This document shows, piece by piece, positions 35,221 to 43,892 of a stretch of DNA of 64,000 nucleotides. Made by a program: the position numbers and the translations under genes. This stretch comes from Terasakiella sp033100395 (lineage in GTDB: Bacteria; Pseudomonadota; Alphaproteobacteria; Rhodospirillales; Terasakiellaceae), in the NCBI RefSeq assembly GCF_033100395.1, contig NZ_JAWLVJ010000009.1:1-64000 (forward strand), read 5' to 3'. Under the pieces are notes generated by a model. That model made no database searches and was not told the origin of the DNA. It saw only the letters and a list, made by a program, of their open reading frames with translations. Every line of letters begins with the position of its first letter. Within the stretch, counting starts at the first letter, position 1.

Positions 35221-35943
35221 TTAGTACATGTGCTGACCACCGTTGATGGACAGAGTTGCACCGGTTACGAAGTCACCTTCGTCAGCAACCAGGAACAACA
35301 CGCCACGTGCGATGTCGTCTGCACGACCAAGACGACCCATCGGGATCTTGGCGATGATTTTTTCCAGAACTGCAGGCGGAACAGCGCGAACCATGTCAGT
35401 ATCAACATAACCTGGTGCAATCGCGTTCACGGTGATGCCTTTGCCCGCGCCTTCTTGTGCCAGTGCTTTTGTGAAACCGTGGATACCGGATTTCGCAGCT
35501 GCATAGTTTACCTGACCGTACTGACCAGCCTGACCGTTGATGGAGCCGATGTTGACGATACGACCGAAACCGTTGGCACGCATGCCGTCGATAACGCCGC
35601 GACACAGGTTGAAGCAAGAGCTCAGGTTTGTGGCGATAACGGCATCCCAGTTGTCCGCAGACATACGGTGCAGCGTGCCGTCACGTGTGATACCCGCGTT
35701 GTTCACGAGGATTTCAACAGCGCCCAGTTCTTCTTCGATTTTCTTCAGCATGTCCTGACAAGCGTCAAAATCACTTACGTCACATTTGTAAGAGTTGATA
35801 CCAGTTTCTTCAGTGAATTTCTTAGCTGCTTCTTCATTGCCACCAAAGTTTGCCGCAACAGTATAGCCTGCTTCTTTCAGACGTTCTGAAATCGCACGAC
35901 CAATACCACGCGTTCCCCCAGTTACAAGTGCTACACGACCCAT
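35221..35943 (-). CDS. phaB: Acetoacetyl-CoA reductase PhaB
   Basis: This 240-residue short-chain dehydrogenase reduces acetoacetyl-CoA to (R)-3-hydroxybutyryl-CoA with NADPH for PHB synthesis. The cofactor loop TGGTRGIGR (near residue 9) and the catalytic Ser-Tyr-Lys (NIGSINGQAGQYGQVNYAAAK) are visible, as are the PhaB-typical GQAGQYGQVNYAA stretch and the QHMY end. It lies downstream of phaA on the same strand, after a hairpin at 36132. Confidence 0.95.
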   Translation of the reverse strand: MGRVALVTGGTRGIGRAISERLKEAGYTVAANFGGNEEAAKKFTEETGINSYKCDVSDFDACQDMLKKIEEELGAVEILVNNAGITRDGTLHRMSADNWDAVIATNLSSCFNLCRGVIDGMRANGFGRIVNIGSINGQAGQYGQVNYAAAKSGIHGFTKALAQEGAGKGITVNAIAPGYVDTDMVRAVPPAVLEKIIAKIPMGRLGRADDIARGVLFLVADEGDFVTGATLSINGGQHMY

Positions 35944-36131
35944 TTGATTCTTCCTTTTATTAATATTCTAACAATGTGTTGGACGATCTTCGCAAGTGAT
36001 TCGAAGAATCGCATTGTGGCGAAACCAATGATAAGAATCCACCACAAAATTTGAAATAAAATAACTTTATTTCACCCGATGAGAAAACCAGCCTTCCAAG
36101 TCTCCAAAAAGGTGGTTTTTCAAAAGCTTAA

Positions 36132-36161
36132 ACAGGGCCGTTTAGCGATAAACGACCCTGT
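36132..36161 (-). terminator. Stem-loop between phaA and phaB
   Basis: ACAGGG-C-CGTTTA / TAAACG-A-CCCTGT forms a strong 12-bp hairpin with one mismatch and a GCGA loop, 12 bases after the phaA stop. The T-rich stretch that follows is broken by other bases, so termination could be partial, leaving some read-through into phaB. Confidence 0.7.
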
Positions 36162-36173
36162 CCAATGCAGTGA

Positions 36174-37349
36174 TTAGTCACGTTCCACACAAAGTGCAAC
36201 GCCCTGACCGCCACCGATACACAACGTAGCAACGCCTTTTTTGGAATCGCGACGTTTCATTTCGTGCAGCAGCGTAACGAGAACGCGGTTACCGGAAGCA
36301 CCGATCGGGTGACCGATCGCAATAGCGCCACCGTTTACGTTTACTTTGTCAGTGTCCCAACCCAGTTCTTTGTTTACAGAGATGGCCTGTGCAGCAAAAG
36401 CTTCATTGGCTTCAACCAGATCAACATCAGCGATGTCCCAACCAGCTTTATCCAGAGCTTTCTTAACAGCAGGAACAGGACCTGTACCCATGATCTTTGG
36501 ATCAACACCGTGTGTGGACCAGGCTTTAACAGTAGCCAGTGGTGTCAGGCCACGTTTTTCAGCTTCTTCTTTAGACATCAGAACAACAACAGATGCACCG
36601 TCGTTGATGCCAGATGCGTTACCAGCTGTTACAGAACCGTCTTTAGAGAAAGCAGGGCGCAGTTTCGCCAGACCTTCAGCAGTTACGCCGTCTTTGATGA
36701 ATTCGTCTGTATCAACAACAGTCTCGCCTTTGCGAGTCTTGATTGTTACAGGGGCGATTTCTTCAGCGAATTTGCCTGCGTTACGGGCAGCTTCTGCTTT
36801 GTTTTGAGAAGCTGCAGCAAAAGCGTCTTGCTCTTCACGGGAAATGTCATATTTGTCTGCGATATTTTGCGCAGTTGTGCCCATGTGGTAGTCATTGAAC
36901 GCACACCACAGGCCATCAACGATCATGGTGTCTTCCATTTTGGAAGGACCCATTTTTGTGCCGCTGCGCAGGTGCATGGCATGCTTGGAAGCAGACATGT
37001 TTTCCTGACCACCAGCGATAACAACGTCCGCATCACCCAGCAGGATGGACTGCATGCCCATGCCAACAGCGCGAAGACCAGAACCACAAACCTGGTTGAT
37101 TGTCATTGCTGTAGATTCTTCCGGGCAACCTGCCAGAATAGCAGCCTGACGTGCAGGGTTTTGACCGCCGCCAGCAGTCAGAACCTGACCCATAAACACT
37201 TCTTGTACGTCTGCAGCAGGTACGCCAGCACGTTCCAATGCGGCTTTGATTGCAGTTGCACCCAGTTCTGGTGCAGGAACAGAAGCCAAGCTTCCGCTAA
37301 AGTTACCGACCGCTGTACGTGCAGCACCGACAATGACGACTTCAGTCAT
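36174..37349 (-). CDS. phaA: Acetyl-CoA acetyltransferase PhaA
   Basis: The 391-residue biosynthetic thiolase condenses two acetyl-CoA. The nucleophile Cys sits in NQVCGSGLRAV (near residue 88), the second catalytic Cys in LCIGGGQGVA, and the His in IAIGHPIGASGNR. Length is exactly that of the family. It supplies acetoacetyl-CoA to PhaB downstream. Confidence 0.97.
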   Translation of the reverse strand: MTEVVIVGAARTAVGNFSGSLASVPAPELGATAIKAALERAGVPAADVQEVFMGQVLTAGGGQNPARQAAILAGCPEESTAMTINQVCGSGLRAVGMGMQSILLGDADVVIAGGQENMSASKHAMHLRSGTKMGPSKMEDTMIVDGLWCAFNDYHMGTTAQNIADKYDISREEQDAFAAASQNKAEAARNAGKFAEEIAPVTIKTRKGETVVDTDEFIKDGVTAEGLAKLRPAFSKDGSVTAGNASGINDGASVVVLMSKEEAEKRGLTPLATVKAWSTHGVDPKIMGTGPVPAVKKALDKAGWDIADVDLVEANEAFAAQAISVNKELGWDTDKVNVNGGAIAIGHPIGASGNRVLVTLLHEMKRRDSKKGVATLCIGGGQGVALCVERD

Positions 37350-37385
37350 AATTGAACGTCTCCTAGATATAAATTTTTGTCCCCA

Positions 37386-37415
37386 AAAAGGCGGAACTCA
37401 AATAAGCCGCCTTTT
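37386..37415 (-). terminator. Terminator between phaC and phaA
   Basis: The perfect stem AAAAGGCGG / CCGCCTTTT with a 12-base loop follows the phaC stop by about 80 bases, and the T run is on the minus strand. It separates the phaE-phaC transcript from phaA, which then needs its own promoter in the 37350-37385 gap or read-through. Confidence 0.8.
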
Positions 37416-37494
37416 AAGCATCACATAGCCTATAGAAGCATAGCGCGTGGTCAAGTAATGATTGTGCATGCCAGAAGTTGGATTTTAGAATATC

Positions 37495-38724
37495 TCAAAA
37501 ATCTTGGGATAACAGCCACTTAGAAAGGGGGTGGTAGAGCGAGCCTAGAGCCTTTCTACCCGTGACCATACCGATATGACCGGCCTGAACTTTCTCGGTT
37601 CGTGCATTTGGTATCAGGTTACCCAACGCATGGGCGGATTCTGGCGCAACGATTCGGTCCTGTTCCGGCACAAAGACAAGGCTGGGACAGGTGATGTCAC
37701 TTGGGTCAATTCGATGGCCGTCCATTTCCCATCTGCCTGTACCCGGCAGATTTTCGATATACCAGTCAAACAGACATTCCTCAGCGACCGGACCGCTTAA
37801 GGGGACTGCATCGTTTAACCAATCTTCCATGGCGACAAATTTTTTGGCCTCAGCACTGTCTGTGTCCAGAAGCGAGAAATTTTCGAACTTGCGTAAAATA
37901 CTGTAAGGGTCGATGGCAGCAAAAAGAGACTGGATCACATCAATGGGCAGTTCGCCTGTCATTTTGATGGTGGATTCCAACTGTTGACGATTGGTTTTGA
38001 TCAGCCGTTCATGATCCCCGCTGCCGCCGTGAAAATCCCAGGGCGTTGCCATCAGGATCAGGCCCGCGACTTTTTCAGGTTCCATGATGCTGAGCGCGGT
38101 GGTTAGAACCCCACCCATGCAATAGCCGACCAGACAGACCGGGCGACCTGTGATGCGGATGACTTCATTGACGCATCGGTTTAGACGACCGAGGATATAA
38201 TCTTCTAGCCCCATCTTTTTTTCAGCAATTCCGACATCGCCCCATTCAAGCAAGAAGCTGCGAATACCACTTTCAGCCATGCTGCGCATGAAGCTGCGTT
38301 CTTTATTGAGGTCGAGGATATAGGCCTTATTAATAAGCGATGGCACGGCCAGCATGACGGGGCCATCATCTGGGCCACCATAATCCAGAAGGTTTGATCC
38401 GCCTTCAGACCAGGTGGCAGGCGGGTTGGTGACGTCGCGCTGATAGGGATGGGCATGATAGGCCTTTACCCCATTCACAAAGGCAAGGCCGCGCGTGTAG
38501 GCTTCGGCATCAATAGCCGCAGCAAAGGTCTTTTCCGGGATCTGATTGACGCGCTCTTGAAGGGCGTCCGCTTCAGGATTTAAGCTGGGATTCCAGGATA
38601 CGGACCCGTTCCTCAAGTGTGGCAATGCGTTTTTCAAGCTCAGCCACGTTGTTGTCAGGGTTGTGAGATGCAGCGGCAGCGGCCGGGGGCCAGAACGGGT
38701 TGTTGGGTTGTTGTCCTGTTGCAT
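37495..38724 (-). CDS. phaC: Polyhydroxyalkanoate synthase PhaC (class III-like)
   Basis: This alpha/beta hydrolase-fold enzyme, about 410 residues from the frame start, polymerises hydroxyacyl-CoA. The catalytic Cys lies in GYCMGG (about residue 202), the Asp in VPEQDRIV and the His in QAGHIGM. Size and the short partner gene upstream are nearer to class III (PhaC-PhaE) than class I (about 580 residues). The start is uncertain: the first ATG (38724) lies 150 bases inside the phaE-like gene in another frame, and the first 50 residues look like out-of-frame translation. No ATG or TTG lies between the phaE stop and the conserved domain; a GTG (V86) is the only NTG there. Confidence 0.85.
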   Translation of the reverse strand: MQQDNNPTTRSGPRPLPLHLTTLTTTWLSLKNALPHLRNGSVSWNPSLNPEADALQERVNQIPEKTFAAAIDAEAYTRGLAFVNGVKAYHAHPYQRDVTNPPATWSEGGSNLLDYGGPDDGPVMLAVPSLINKAYILDLNKERSFMRSMAESGIRSFLLEWGDVGIAEKKMGLEDYILGRLNRCVNEVIRITGRPVCLVGYCMGGVLTTALSIMEPEKVAGLILMATPWDFHGGSGDHERLIKTNRQQLESTIKMTGELPIDVIQSLFAAIDPYSILRKFENFSLLDTDSAEAKKFVAMEDWLNDAVPLSGPVAEECLFDWYIENLPGTGRWEMDGHRIDPSDITCPSLVFVPEQDRIVAPESAHALGNLIPNARTEKVQAGHIGMVTGRKALGSLYHPLSKWLLSQDF

Positions 38725-38950
38725 TTTCAATCTGTGCCTTCCACGTTTCTGCCCATGTTGTCATCCAGTTCTGAATTTTTTCCGGGCTGTCGAACCCTTT
38801 CATCATTTCGCCCATTTGCTGATTCAGGGCGTCTGATGTTTTCATTGCATCTTCCACGGCACGCTCTGTAGCCTGTGACTTCATTTGTTTTTGCCACATC
38901 TCCATATATTGCGTTGCCATATTATGAAGGTCATTTTTAGGATCGGTCAT
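38573..38950 (-). CDS. Short PhaE-like PHA synthase subunit
   Basis: The 125-residue protein (start at 38950, MTDPKNDLHNMAT, with GGAAAA upstream) has an N-terminal helical part rich in Gln/Met/Lys (MWQKQMKSQATERA), PNNPFWPP in the middle, and a C-terminal coiled coil (ELEKRIATLEERVRILESQL). The coiled-coil end and position in front of phaC resemble PhaE/PhaR synthase partners, but it is about a third the length of Allochromatium PhaE. Its 3' end lies inside the annotated phaC frame. It is assigned by context rather than clear homology. Confidence 0.6.
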   Translation of the reverse strand: MTDPKNDLHNMATQYMEMWQKQMKSQATERAVEDAMKTSDALNQQMGEMMKGFDSPEKIQNWMTTWAETWKAQIENATGQQPNNPFWPPAAAAASHNPDNNVAELEKRIATLEERVRILESQLKS

Positions 38951-39039
38951 GATTTTTCCGTTTCGCAGCATTTGCTCGTGACCAGAACATATCATAGCCG
39001 ATACAAATAGGTAAATGATAAGGGTGAAACAAAATTATT

Positions 39040-39076
39040 TTGCATTTAGTGCAATGCAACACTTTTGTGCGCAGCA
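39040..39076. promoter_or_regulatory. TGCA-rich candidate PhaR operator
   Basis: TTGCA-TTTAG-TGCAA is a perfect inverted repeat, followed by TGCAATGCAA (direct repeat) and GTGCGCAGC. PhaR-type repressors of other bacteria bind TGC-rich sequences. It lies between the divergent phaE-like/phaC and phaR genes, 80-116 bases before phaR, and could serve both directions. Confidence 0.5.
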
Positions 39077-39155
39077 ATTTCGCGCTATTGTATGTCCGGG
39101 GAGAGCTCTTATATATAAGAGAGCTTGGGAATTTCGAAATTTAAGAAGAAATATT

Positions 39156-39761
39156 ATGGCTGTACAAAACGAAGATAAAGACGCTCCGATCACGATTAAG
39201 AAATATGCGAACCGTCGTCTCTATAATACGGCGACCAGCAGCTACGTGACATTGGACCACTTGTCCCAGATGGTAAAGGACGGCACCCAGTTTGCGGTGT
39301 TTGATGCCAAAAGCGGGGAAGAGATTACACGTTCCGTTCTGACACAGATTATTGTGGAAGAAGAAGCCAAAGGGCAAAACCTTCTGCCGGTCAGCTTTTT
39401 GCGTCACCTCATCAGCTTTTATGGCGACAGTCTGCAAGGCCTGGTGCCTAGCTATCTGGAACAGTCCATGCAATCTTTTGCCACCAATCAGGAAAAGATG
39501 CGCGACTATATGAAAGAGACCATGGGCGGTCTTAATCCATTTGGCAGCTTTGAAGAAGTGAACAAGCAGAATATGGCGATGTTTGAAAATGCCATGCGCA
39601 TGTTCACACCAAACTTCTACAGCGAAGGCGAAGAACAGCAGAAAGAGCAGGAAAAATCTGCGGTGGCAAAAGAACAGGAAAAAGCCGTGGACGATCTGGA
39701 AGCCATGAAAAACCAGCTGGAAGCCATGCAGGAACAACTGAGCAAGATGTCAGATAAATAG
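39156..39761 (+). CDS. phaR: Polyhydroxyalkanoate synthesis repressor PhaR
   Basis: The 201-residue protein has the PhaR N-terminal DNA-binding domain (IKKYANRRLYNTATSSYVTLDHLSQMVKDG) followed by the PHB-binding domain (EEITRSVLTQIIVEEEAKGQ, LPVSFLRHLISFYGDSLQG), and a glutamine/glutamate-rich coiled-coil tail. It senses PHB and represses phasin and pha genes. The frame opens at 39015, but the ATG at 39156 follows AAGAAG and starts the conserved domain. Closed by the terminator at 39790. Confidence 0.95.
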   Translation: MAVQNEDKDAPITIKKYANRRLYNTATSSYVTLDHLSQMVKDGTQFAVFDAKSGEEITRSVLTQIIVEEEAKGQNLLPVSFLRHLISFYGDSLQGLVPSYLEQSMQSFATNQEKMRDYMKETMGGLNPFGSFEEVNKQNMAMFENAMRMFTPNFYSEGEEQQKEQEKSAVAKEQEKAVDDLEAMKNQLEAMQEQLSKMSDK

Positions 39762-39789
39762 GTTTCCTTCTGATACAGAGATTTGAAAA

Positions 39790-39822
39790 GGCAGAGGTCC
39801 CAGACGGGGTCTCTGCTTTTTT
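39790..39822 (+). terminator. Terminator after phaR
   Basis: GCAGAGGTCCC pairs with GGGGTCTCTGC around AGAC and is followed by TTTTTT. Confidence 0.88.
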
Positions 39823-39928
39823 ATGGATTGATAAAATTTTATTGAAATTTTGAGCTATTGTGCTGACAAAAAGGTCGATTTGGACTATGCTGATTTACGT
39901 TTAAATCTTGTGTAATTGAGTATCCCAC

Positions 39929-40486
39929 GTGGCCTTATCCGTTGATGCAAAAGTCTATGGACCCTTAGCTGTCCCTAAGACTCCCGCGCCTCGCACGCCG
40001 TCTCGGCCAGCGAGTGCTGAGGGGGAATCGACGCAGCGTGCCGCCCAGGCTTTTGTGGAAACATTGCCGCCGGAGGTGCGCGAACGACTGGCCCAGGCCG
40101 GACGTGATGGTCAAAAACGTGATCAGTTTGATAATGCCCAAGGATCAAGTGATGACCTATTGTCACGCAATGTGGATTCTGACACAGGATTTGATCGCCC
40201 TGCCTTTAATCCCAATGCTGCAGATCAGGAACCTGTTTATACAGCACCCATTCTGACCCCGGCGGCGACACTTTTGCAGGCGCAGCTTTCTGATCAGGAA
40301 TATGCAGGATCAGATGCAGGCTTGACGTCCCAGCAATATGAAGCTTATCATGACGCTTATTTATCTGCCGGTGCACAACCGGGAGGGCGTGCTTCTGCCC
40401 TGGAAGCAGCGTTAGTTCGCGAGGAACAGGCGCAGAAAACCTTGATTGTGCCGCCGGTTTTGACCCAAGTGAACTTTGTCGCCTAA
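39929..40486 (+). CDS. Pro/Ala/Gln-rich protein of unknown function
   Basis: The 185-residue protein is predicted from a GTG start (MALSVDAKVYGPLAVPKTP); no clear ribosome site precedes it. There is no signal peptide or membrane segment. It is hydrophilic, rich in Pro, Ala, Gln and Asp, with ETLPPEVRERLAQAGRDGQ the only ordered-looking segment. Codon use is like that of the neighbours. The family is not recognised. An inverted repeat GATTTA-CGTT-TAAATC (39892-39907) lies in front of it. The protein may be disordered or bind a partner. Confidence 0.5.
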   Translation: MALSVDAKVYGPLAVPKTPAPRTPSRPASAEGESTQRAAQAFVETLPPEVRERLAQAGRDGQKRDQFDNAQGSSDDLLSRNVDSDTGFDRPAFNPNAADQEPVYTAPILTPAATLLQAQLSDQEYAGSDAGLTSQQYEAYHDAYLSAGAQPGGRASALEAALVREEQAQKTLIVPPVLTQVNFVA

Positions 40487-40497
40487 AGTCTAAGCTC

Positions 40498-40618
40498 TTG
40501 AAATATTTTGTAACAAACTTTGTCTAATACTTTTAGTATATCTCATGGTATTAGGTAAAATCCTACAGGGTTGGCGATTTTTGCTCACTTTATCTGGAAA
40601 ATTTATTGAAATATTTTG
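40498..40618. repeat. AT-rich direct repeats upstream of the XRE gene
   Basis: TTGAAATATTTTG occurs at 40498-40510 and again at 40606-40618, with an overlapping GAAATATATTG after the second copy. CTAATAC/GTATTAG inverted arms lie between them (40523-40556). The whole 40487-40716 stretch holds no gene and may be the promoter/autoregulatory region of the XRE regulator. Confidence 0.5.
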
Positions 40619-40716
40619 AAATATATTGTTGCAAGCATGTTCCAATGGTTGTAATCATGGATAGATAAATAAATCTGTGTAGAAAAGCTCAGGTTGGACT
40701 TGTTAGGAGAAAGCTG

Positions 40717-41103
40717 ATGTCGAACGATGCAAAAGTTGCAAACCGCGCAACAGATACGGACCGCCATGTAGGTGCACGTATTCGTGAGCGTCGGATCATG
40801 CTGGGGCTAAGCCAACAGCAAATGGCCGATATGATCGGGGTGACCTATCAACAAGCCCATAAGTATGAGCGTGGCATCAACCGTATTTCTGCTGGACGCC
40901 TTTATGAAATTGCACAAGTCCTGAAAGTGGCTGTGGGCTATTTCTATGAAGGTCTGGATGAACAGGACGATACAGAAATTGAATTGACGGAACGTCAGCG
41001 CATGTGCCTGGAACTGGCACGCAATTTCTCTCATATCGATAATGACCGTCATCAGGATGCGTTAAGCCAGCTCGCGCGGGCTCTGGCGTCAGAATCGAAT
41101 TAA
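40717..41103 (+). CDS. XRE-family helix-turn-helix regulator
   Basis: The 128-residue protein has an HTH_3 domain at about residues 18-75 (IRERRIMLGLSQQQMADMIG, VTYQQAHKYERGINRISAG) and a short helical C-terminus. Such small XRE regulators are widespread in alphaproteobacteria; the target is unknown. AGGAG precedes the ATG by about 6 bases. The long AT-rich upstream region and the following terminator make it a single-gene unit. Confidence 0.88.
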   Translation: MSNDAKVANRATDTDRHVGARIRERRIMLGLSQQQMADMIGVTYQQAHKYERGINRISAGRLYEIAQVLKVAVGYFYEGLDEQDDTEIELTERQRMCLELARNFSHIDNDRHQDALSQLARALASESN

Positions 41104-41125
41104 TCGCTGTCGCATAAAAGAATTC

Positions 41126-41165
41126 AGAAAGCCGGACGGGTCATGACCTTGTCCGGCTTTCTTTT
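41126..41165 (+). terminator. Terminator after the XRE regulator
   Basis: The perfect 12-bp stem AGAAAGCCGGAC / GTCCGGCTTTCT with a 13-base loop is followed by TTTTG. Confidence 0.88.
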
Positions 41166-41331
41166 GTTTTGTTATATGAATTTATTCTGATGTAATTGGA
41201 ATATGCAGTATAAAATTATACAGATTCCAAAGAAAGGGCGGCAGAATTGACAAATGTCATGGGCCTGCCACAAAGTTTTTGGAATATATGCTGAGGTTAA
41301 TAACAATATCGAAACAGGAAATGGGGAACAG

Positions 41332-43056
41332 ATGACATCACAGACGGTTTCCATTGCCATCACCGGGGCTGGTGGGGCAGGTGTTATGACGGCGGGCCAG
41401 ATGCTTCTGGATGCAGCGGCCAAGGCAGGACTTTATGGTTTGATGACCCGTTCCAGCGGGCCGCAAATTCGTGGCGGAGAAGCAGCGGCCTATATTCGCC
41501 TGTCTTCTGATCCCATTGATTGTCCCGATGACAGTTTCGACGTTCTTTTCTGTTTTGACTGGATGAATGTAGATCGTTTTGCCGCAGAACTCCCTTTGCG
41601 CAAAGACAGTGTGATCATTGGTGACTTGTCTGCCAAGAATCCACCGGAAATGATCACTGGGTCCATTGCCCGCCAGGTGATGGTGCCGTTAAGTGAAAGT
41701 GCCAAGGAGATTGAGGGCGGGCGTCCGAATATGATCGGCCTTGGTATATTGGGGGAACTGGCAGGCATCCCGATGGAGGCGCTGCAGACCATCCTTGAAA
41801 AAGTTTTGAAACGTAAAGGTCAGGTCGCGCTGGATGCCAGTATCGCAGGTGTCAAACTGGGCATGAAGGTCGCAAGTGATCTGGAAGCTGAGATCGGCAT
41901 TGATCTCCATCTGGAACGCAAAAATTCCGATCTGACGCGCTGGTCCTTAACCGGAAACGAAGCGGCAGGCATGGGGGCAATCCGTGCAGGTGTGCGTTTC
42001 TGTGCGGCATACCCTATTACGCCTGCCACTGAAATTCTGGAATGGCTGGCACCGAATCTTGAAAAGGTGGGTGGCACGCTGGTGCAGGCTGAAGATGAAC
42101 TGGCGTCTATTAACATGATCGTCGGTGGTTCCTTTGGCGGGGTGCCATCGATTACCGCAACGGCTGGGCCGGGCCTTGCCCTGATGACCGAAGCCTTGGG
42201 GCTGGCGGTCTCGGCTGAAATCCCGCTGGTGGTTGTGGATGTAATGCGTGGCGGACCAAGCACGGGTATTCCGACTAAATCTGAACAAAGTGATTTGAAT
42301 ATCGCACTTCACGGTCTGCATGGGGATGCACCACATATTGTAACAGCGGCGAATTCGATTTCAGATTGCCTGTTCACCACACAATGGAGCGTTCATCTGG
42401 CGGAAAGTCTTCAGACCGCAGCCATCGTTCTGTCCGATCAGTCTTTGGGGCAATCGCGCAGCATCATTGATAAGCCCGCCGACATGTCCTTCGTTGCTAA
42501 ACGTGAGGTGGTTGAGGCAGGCGTTGAAGATTACAAACGATATGCTTTGACCGACAGCGGTGTTTCCCCTATGGCAATCCCCGGCACACCGGGCGGGGAA
42601 TATGTGGCTGATGGTCTGGAAACACAGGAAAATGCACGTCCGAGTTCGTCGGCCGAAGATCATTATGCTCAGCTGGATAAGCGCCAACGCAAGCTGACTC
42701 AGTTTGATTACGGTCAGCATTGGGCGGAGATTGAAGGGGATGGCGAAGTCGCTGTCATTACCTTTGGGTCTGTCACTGGACCTGTGCGCGAAGCCATTCA
42801 GCGTTTGAAGGCGGAAGGGACAAATATCAAGCTGGTGTCTATGCGTTTGTTAAGCCCGGCTCTGCCGGATAAAATGGACGACGCCCTGGAAGGGGTTACC
42901 AAGGCATTGGTTGTGGAACAAACTCATTCCAAACAATTCTATCGTTATCTGCGCAGTGAGTTCGATCTGCCTAAAGAAACCCATGTGTTGGCGAAACCGG
43001 GGCCGCTGCCGTTCCGTCCCGCTGAAATTGCCGATCAAATCAAGGAGCTGGTCTAA
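41332..43056 (+). CDS. korA: 2-oxoglutarate:ferredoxin oxidoreductase, gamma-alpha subunit (KorA)
   Basis: The 574-residue protein fuses the gamma domain (residues 1-190, ITGAGGAGVMTAGQ, SGPQIRGGE) to the alpha/pyrimidine domain (about 200-574, GNEAAGMGAIRAGVRF, AYPITPATEI, QAEDELASINM, GPGLALMTE). This arrangement is the two-subunit KorAB class that oxidatively decarboxylates 2-oxoglutarate (possibly other 2-oxoacids) to acyl-CoA while reducing ferredoxin. The frame opens at 41254; ATG 41332 has GGGGAA upstream and starts the domain. Its last codon overlaps the korB start. Confidence 0.9.
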   Translation: MTSQTVSIAITGAGGAGVMTAGQMLLDAAAKAGLYGLMTRSSGPQIRGGEAAAYIRLSSDPIDCPDDSFDVLFCFDWMNVDRFAAELPLRKDSVIIGDLSAKNPPEMITGSIARQVMVPLSESAKEIEGGRPNMIGLGILGELAGIPMEALQTILEKVLKRKGQVALDASIAGVKLGMKVASDLEAEIGIDLHLERKNSDLTRWSLTGNEAAGMGAIRAGVRFCAAYPITPATEILEWLAPNLEKVGGTLVQAEDELASINMIVGGSFGGVPSITATAGPGLALMTEALGLAVSAEIPLVVVDVMRGGPSTGIPTKSEQSDLNIALHGLHGDAPHIVTAANSISDCLFTTQWSVHLAESLQTAAIVLSDQSLGQSRSIIDKPADMSFVAKREVVEAGVEDYKRYALTDSGVSPMAIPGTPGGEYVADGLETQENARPSSSAEDHYAQLDKRQRKLTQFDYGQHWAEIEGDGEVAVITFGSVTGPVREAIQRLKAEGTNIKLVSMRLLSPALPDKMDDALEGVTKALVVEQTHSKQFYRYLRSEFDLPKETHVLAKPGPLPFRPAEIADQIKELV

Positions 43057-43892
43057 TGGATACTGCTGTTCAAAAAAAGCCGATGACCTTCAAGGATTAT
43101 AAGTCAGATTACAAACCTGTCTGGTGTCCGGGCTGCGGTGATTTCTCGGTTCTGGCCTCCATTACCAAAGCGCTGGCGGAACTGCAAATCCCGCGTGAAG
43201 ACTGTGCGGTCATCTCCGGCATTGGCTGTTCCAGCCGTATCCCGGCTTATACCAGTGTCTATGGTTTCCACGGTATTCATGGTCGTGCGTTGGCGTGTGC
43301 CACAGGTCTAAAAGTGGCCCGCCCTGATCTGACGGTGATTGCAACCGGGGGCGATGGGGATGGCTTTTCCATTGGCGGGAACCATTTCCTCCATGCGTGC
43401 CGCCGCAATGTGGATATGACCTATGTGGTGATGGACAATGAAGTCTACGGCATGACCAAAGGGCAGGCTTCCCCAACCACCGCGACTGACTGGGAAGGAT
43501 CGAAACTGACGCCCCATGGCACGGGTGTTTCTCCCTTCAATCCACTTTCCGTTGCTTTGTCTGCAGGGGCAAGTTTCGTGGCGCGTGGTTTTGCAGGTGA
43601 TCCGAATGGATCAGCCAAACTGATTGCCGAAGCCATGCAGCATAAGGGCTTTTCTTTCGTGCAGATCCTGAGCCCGTGCGTGACTTTCCGCCCGGAACAG
43701 ACGGAATGGAAAAAGATTGTGCGCAAAGGTGAGATTGAAGGCACGAATGCTTTGGCTGAGGCTGCGGCCTTTTTGGCCACAGATGACGGGTTCAGCACCG
43801 GGGTGCTTTATGAAACCCAACGTCCGGTCTATGCCCCCGAGATGAAAGAAAGTAAAAACCTGTCTGAGATTGAAGCAAGTTTTGAACTCTAG
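43056..43892 (+). CDS. korB: 2-oxoglutarate:ferredoxin oxidoreductase, beta subunit (KorB)
   Basis: The 278-residue subunit binds thiamine pyrophosphate (GGDGDGFSIGG ... NEVYGMTKGQ) and one [4Fe-4S] cluster through Cys24, Cys27 (CPGCGD), Cys58 (GIGCSSR) and Cys208 (SPCVTF), all visible. It pairs with KorA. No ferredoxin gene is adjacent. The sdhCDAB operon follows 314 bases later. Confidence 0.92.
   Translation: MDTAVQKKPMTFKDYKSDYKPVWCPGCGDFSVLASITKALAELQIPREDCAVISGIGCSSRIPAYTSVYGFHGIHGRALACATGLKVARPDLTVIATGGDGDGFSIGGNHFLHACRRNVDMTYVVMDNEVYGMTKGQASPTTATDWEGSKLTPHGTGVSPFNPLSVALSAGASFVARGFAGDPNGSAKLIAEAMQHKGFSFVQILSPCVTFRPEQTEWKKIVRKGEIEGTNALAEAAAFLATDDGFSTGVLYETQRPVYAPEMKESKNLSEIEASFEL

Noticed and set aside
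36264..37355. 363-codon frame antisense to phaA
   Set aside because: Antisense artefact of the strongly biased phaA codons; the translation is low-complexity Phe/Cys/Thr-rich.
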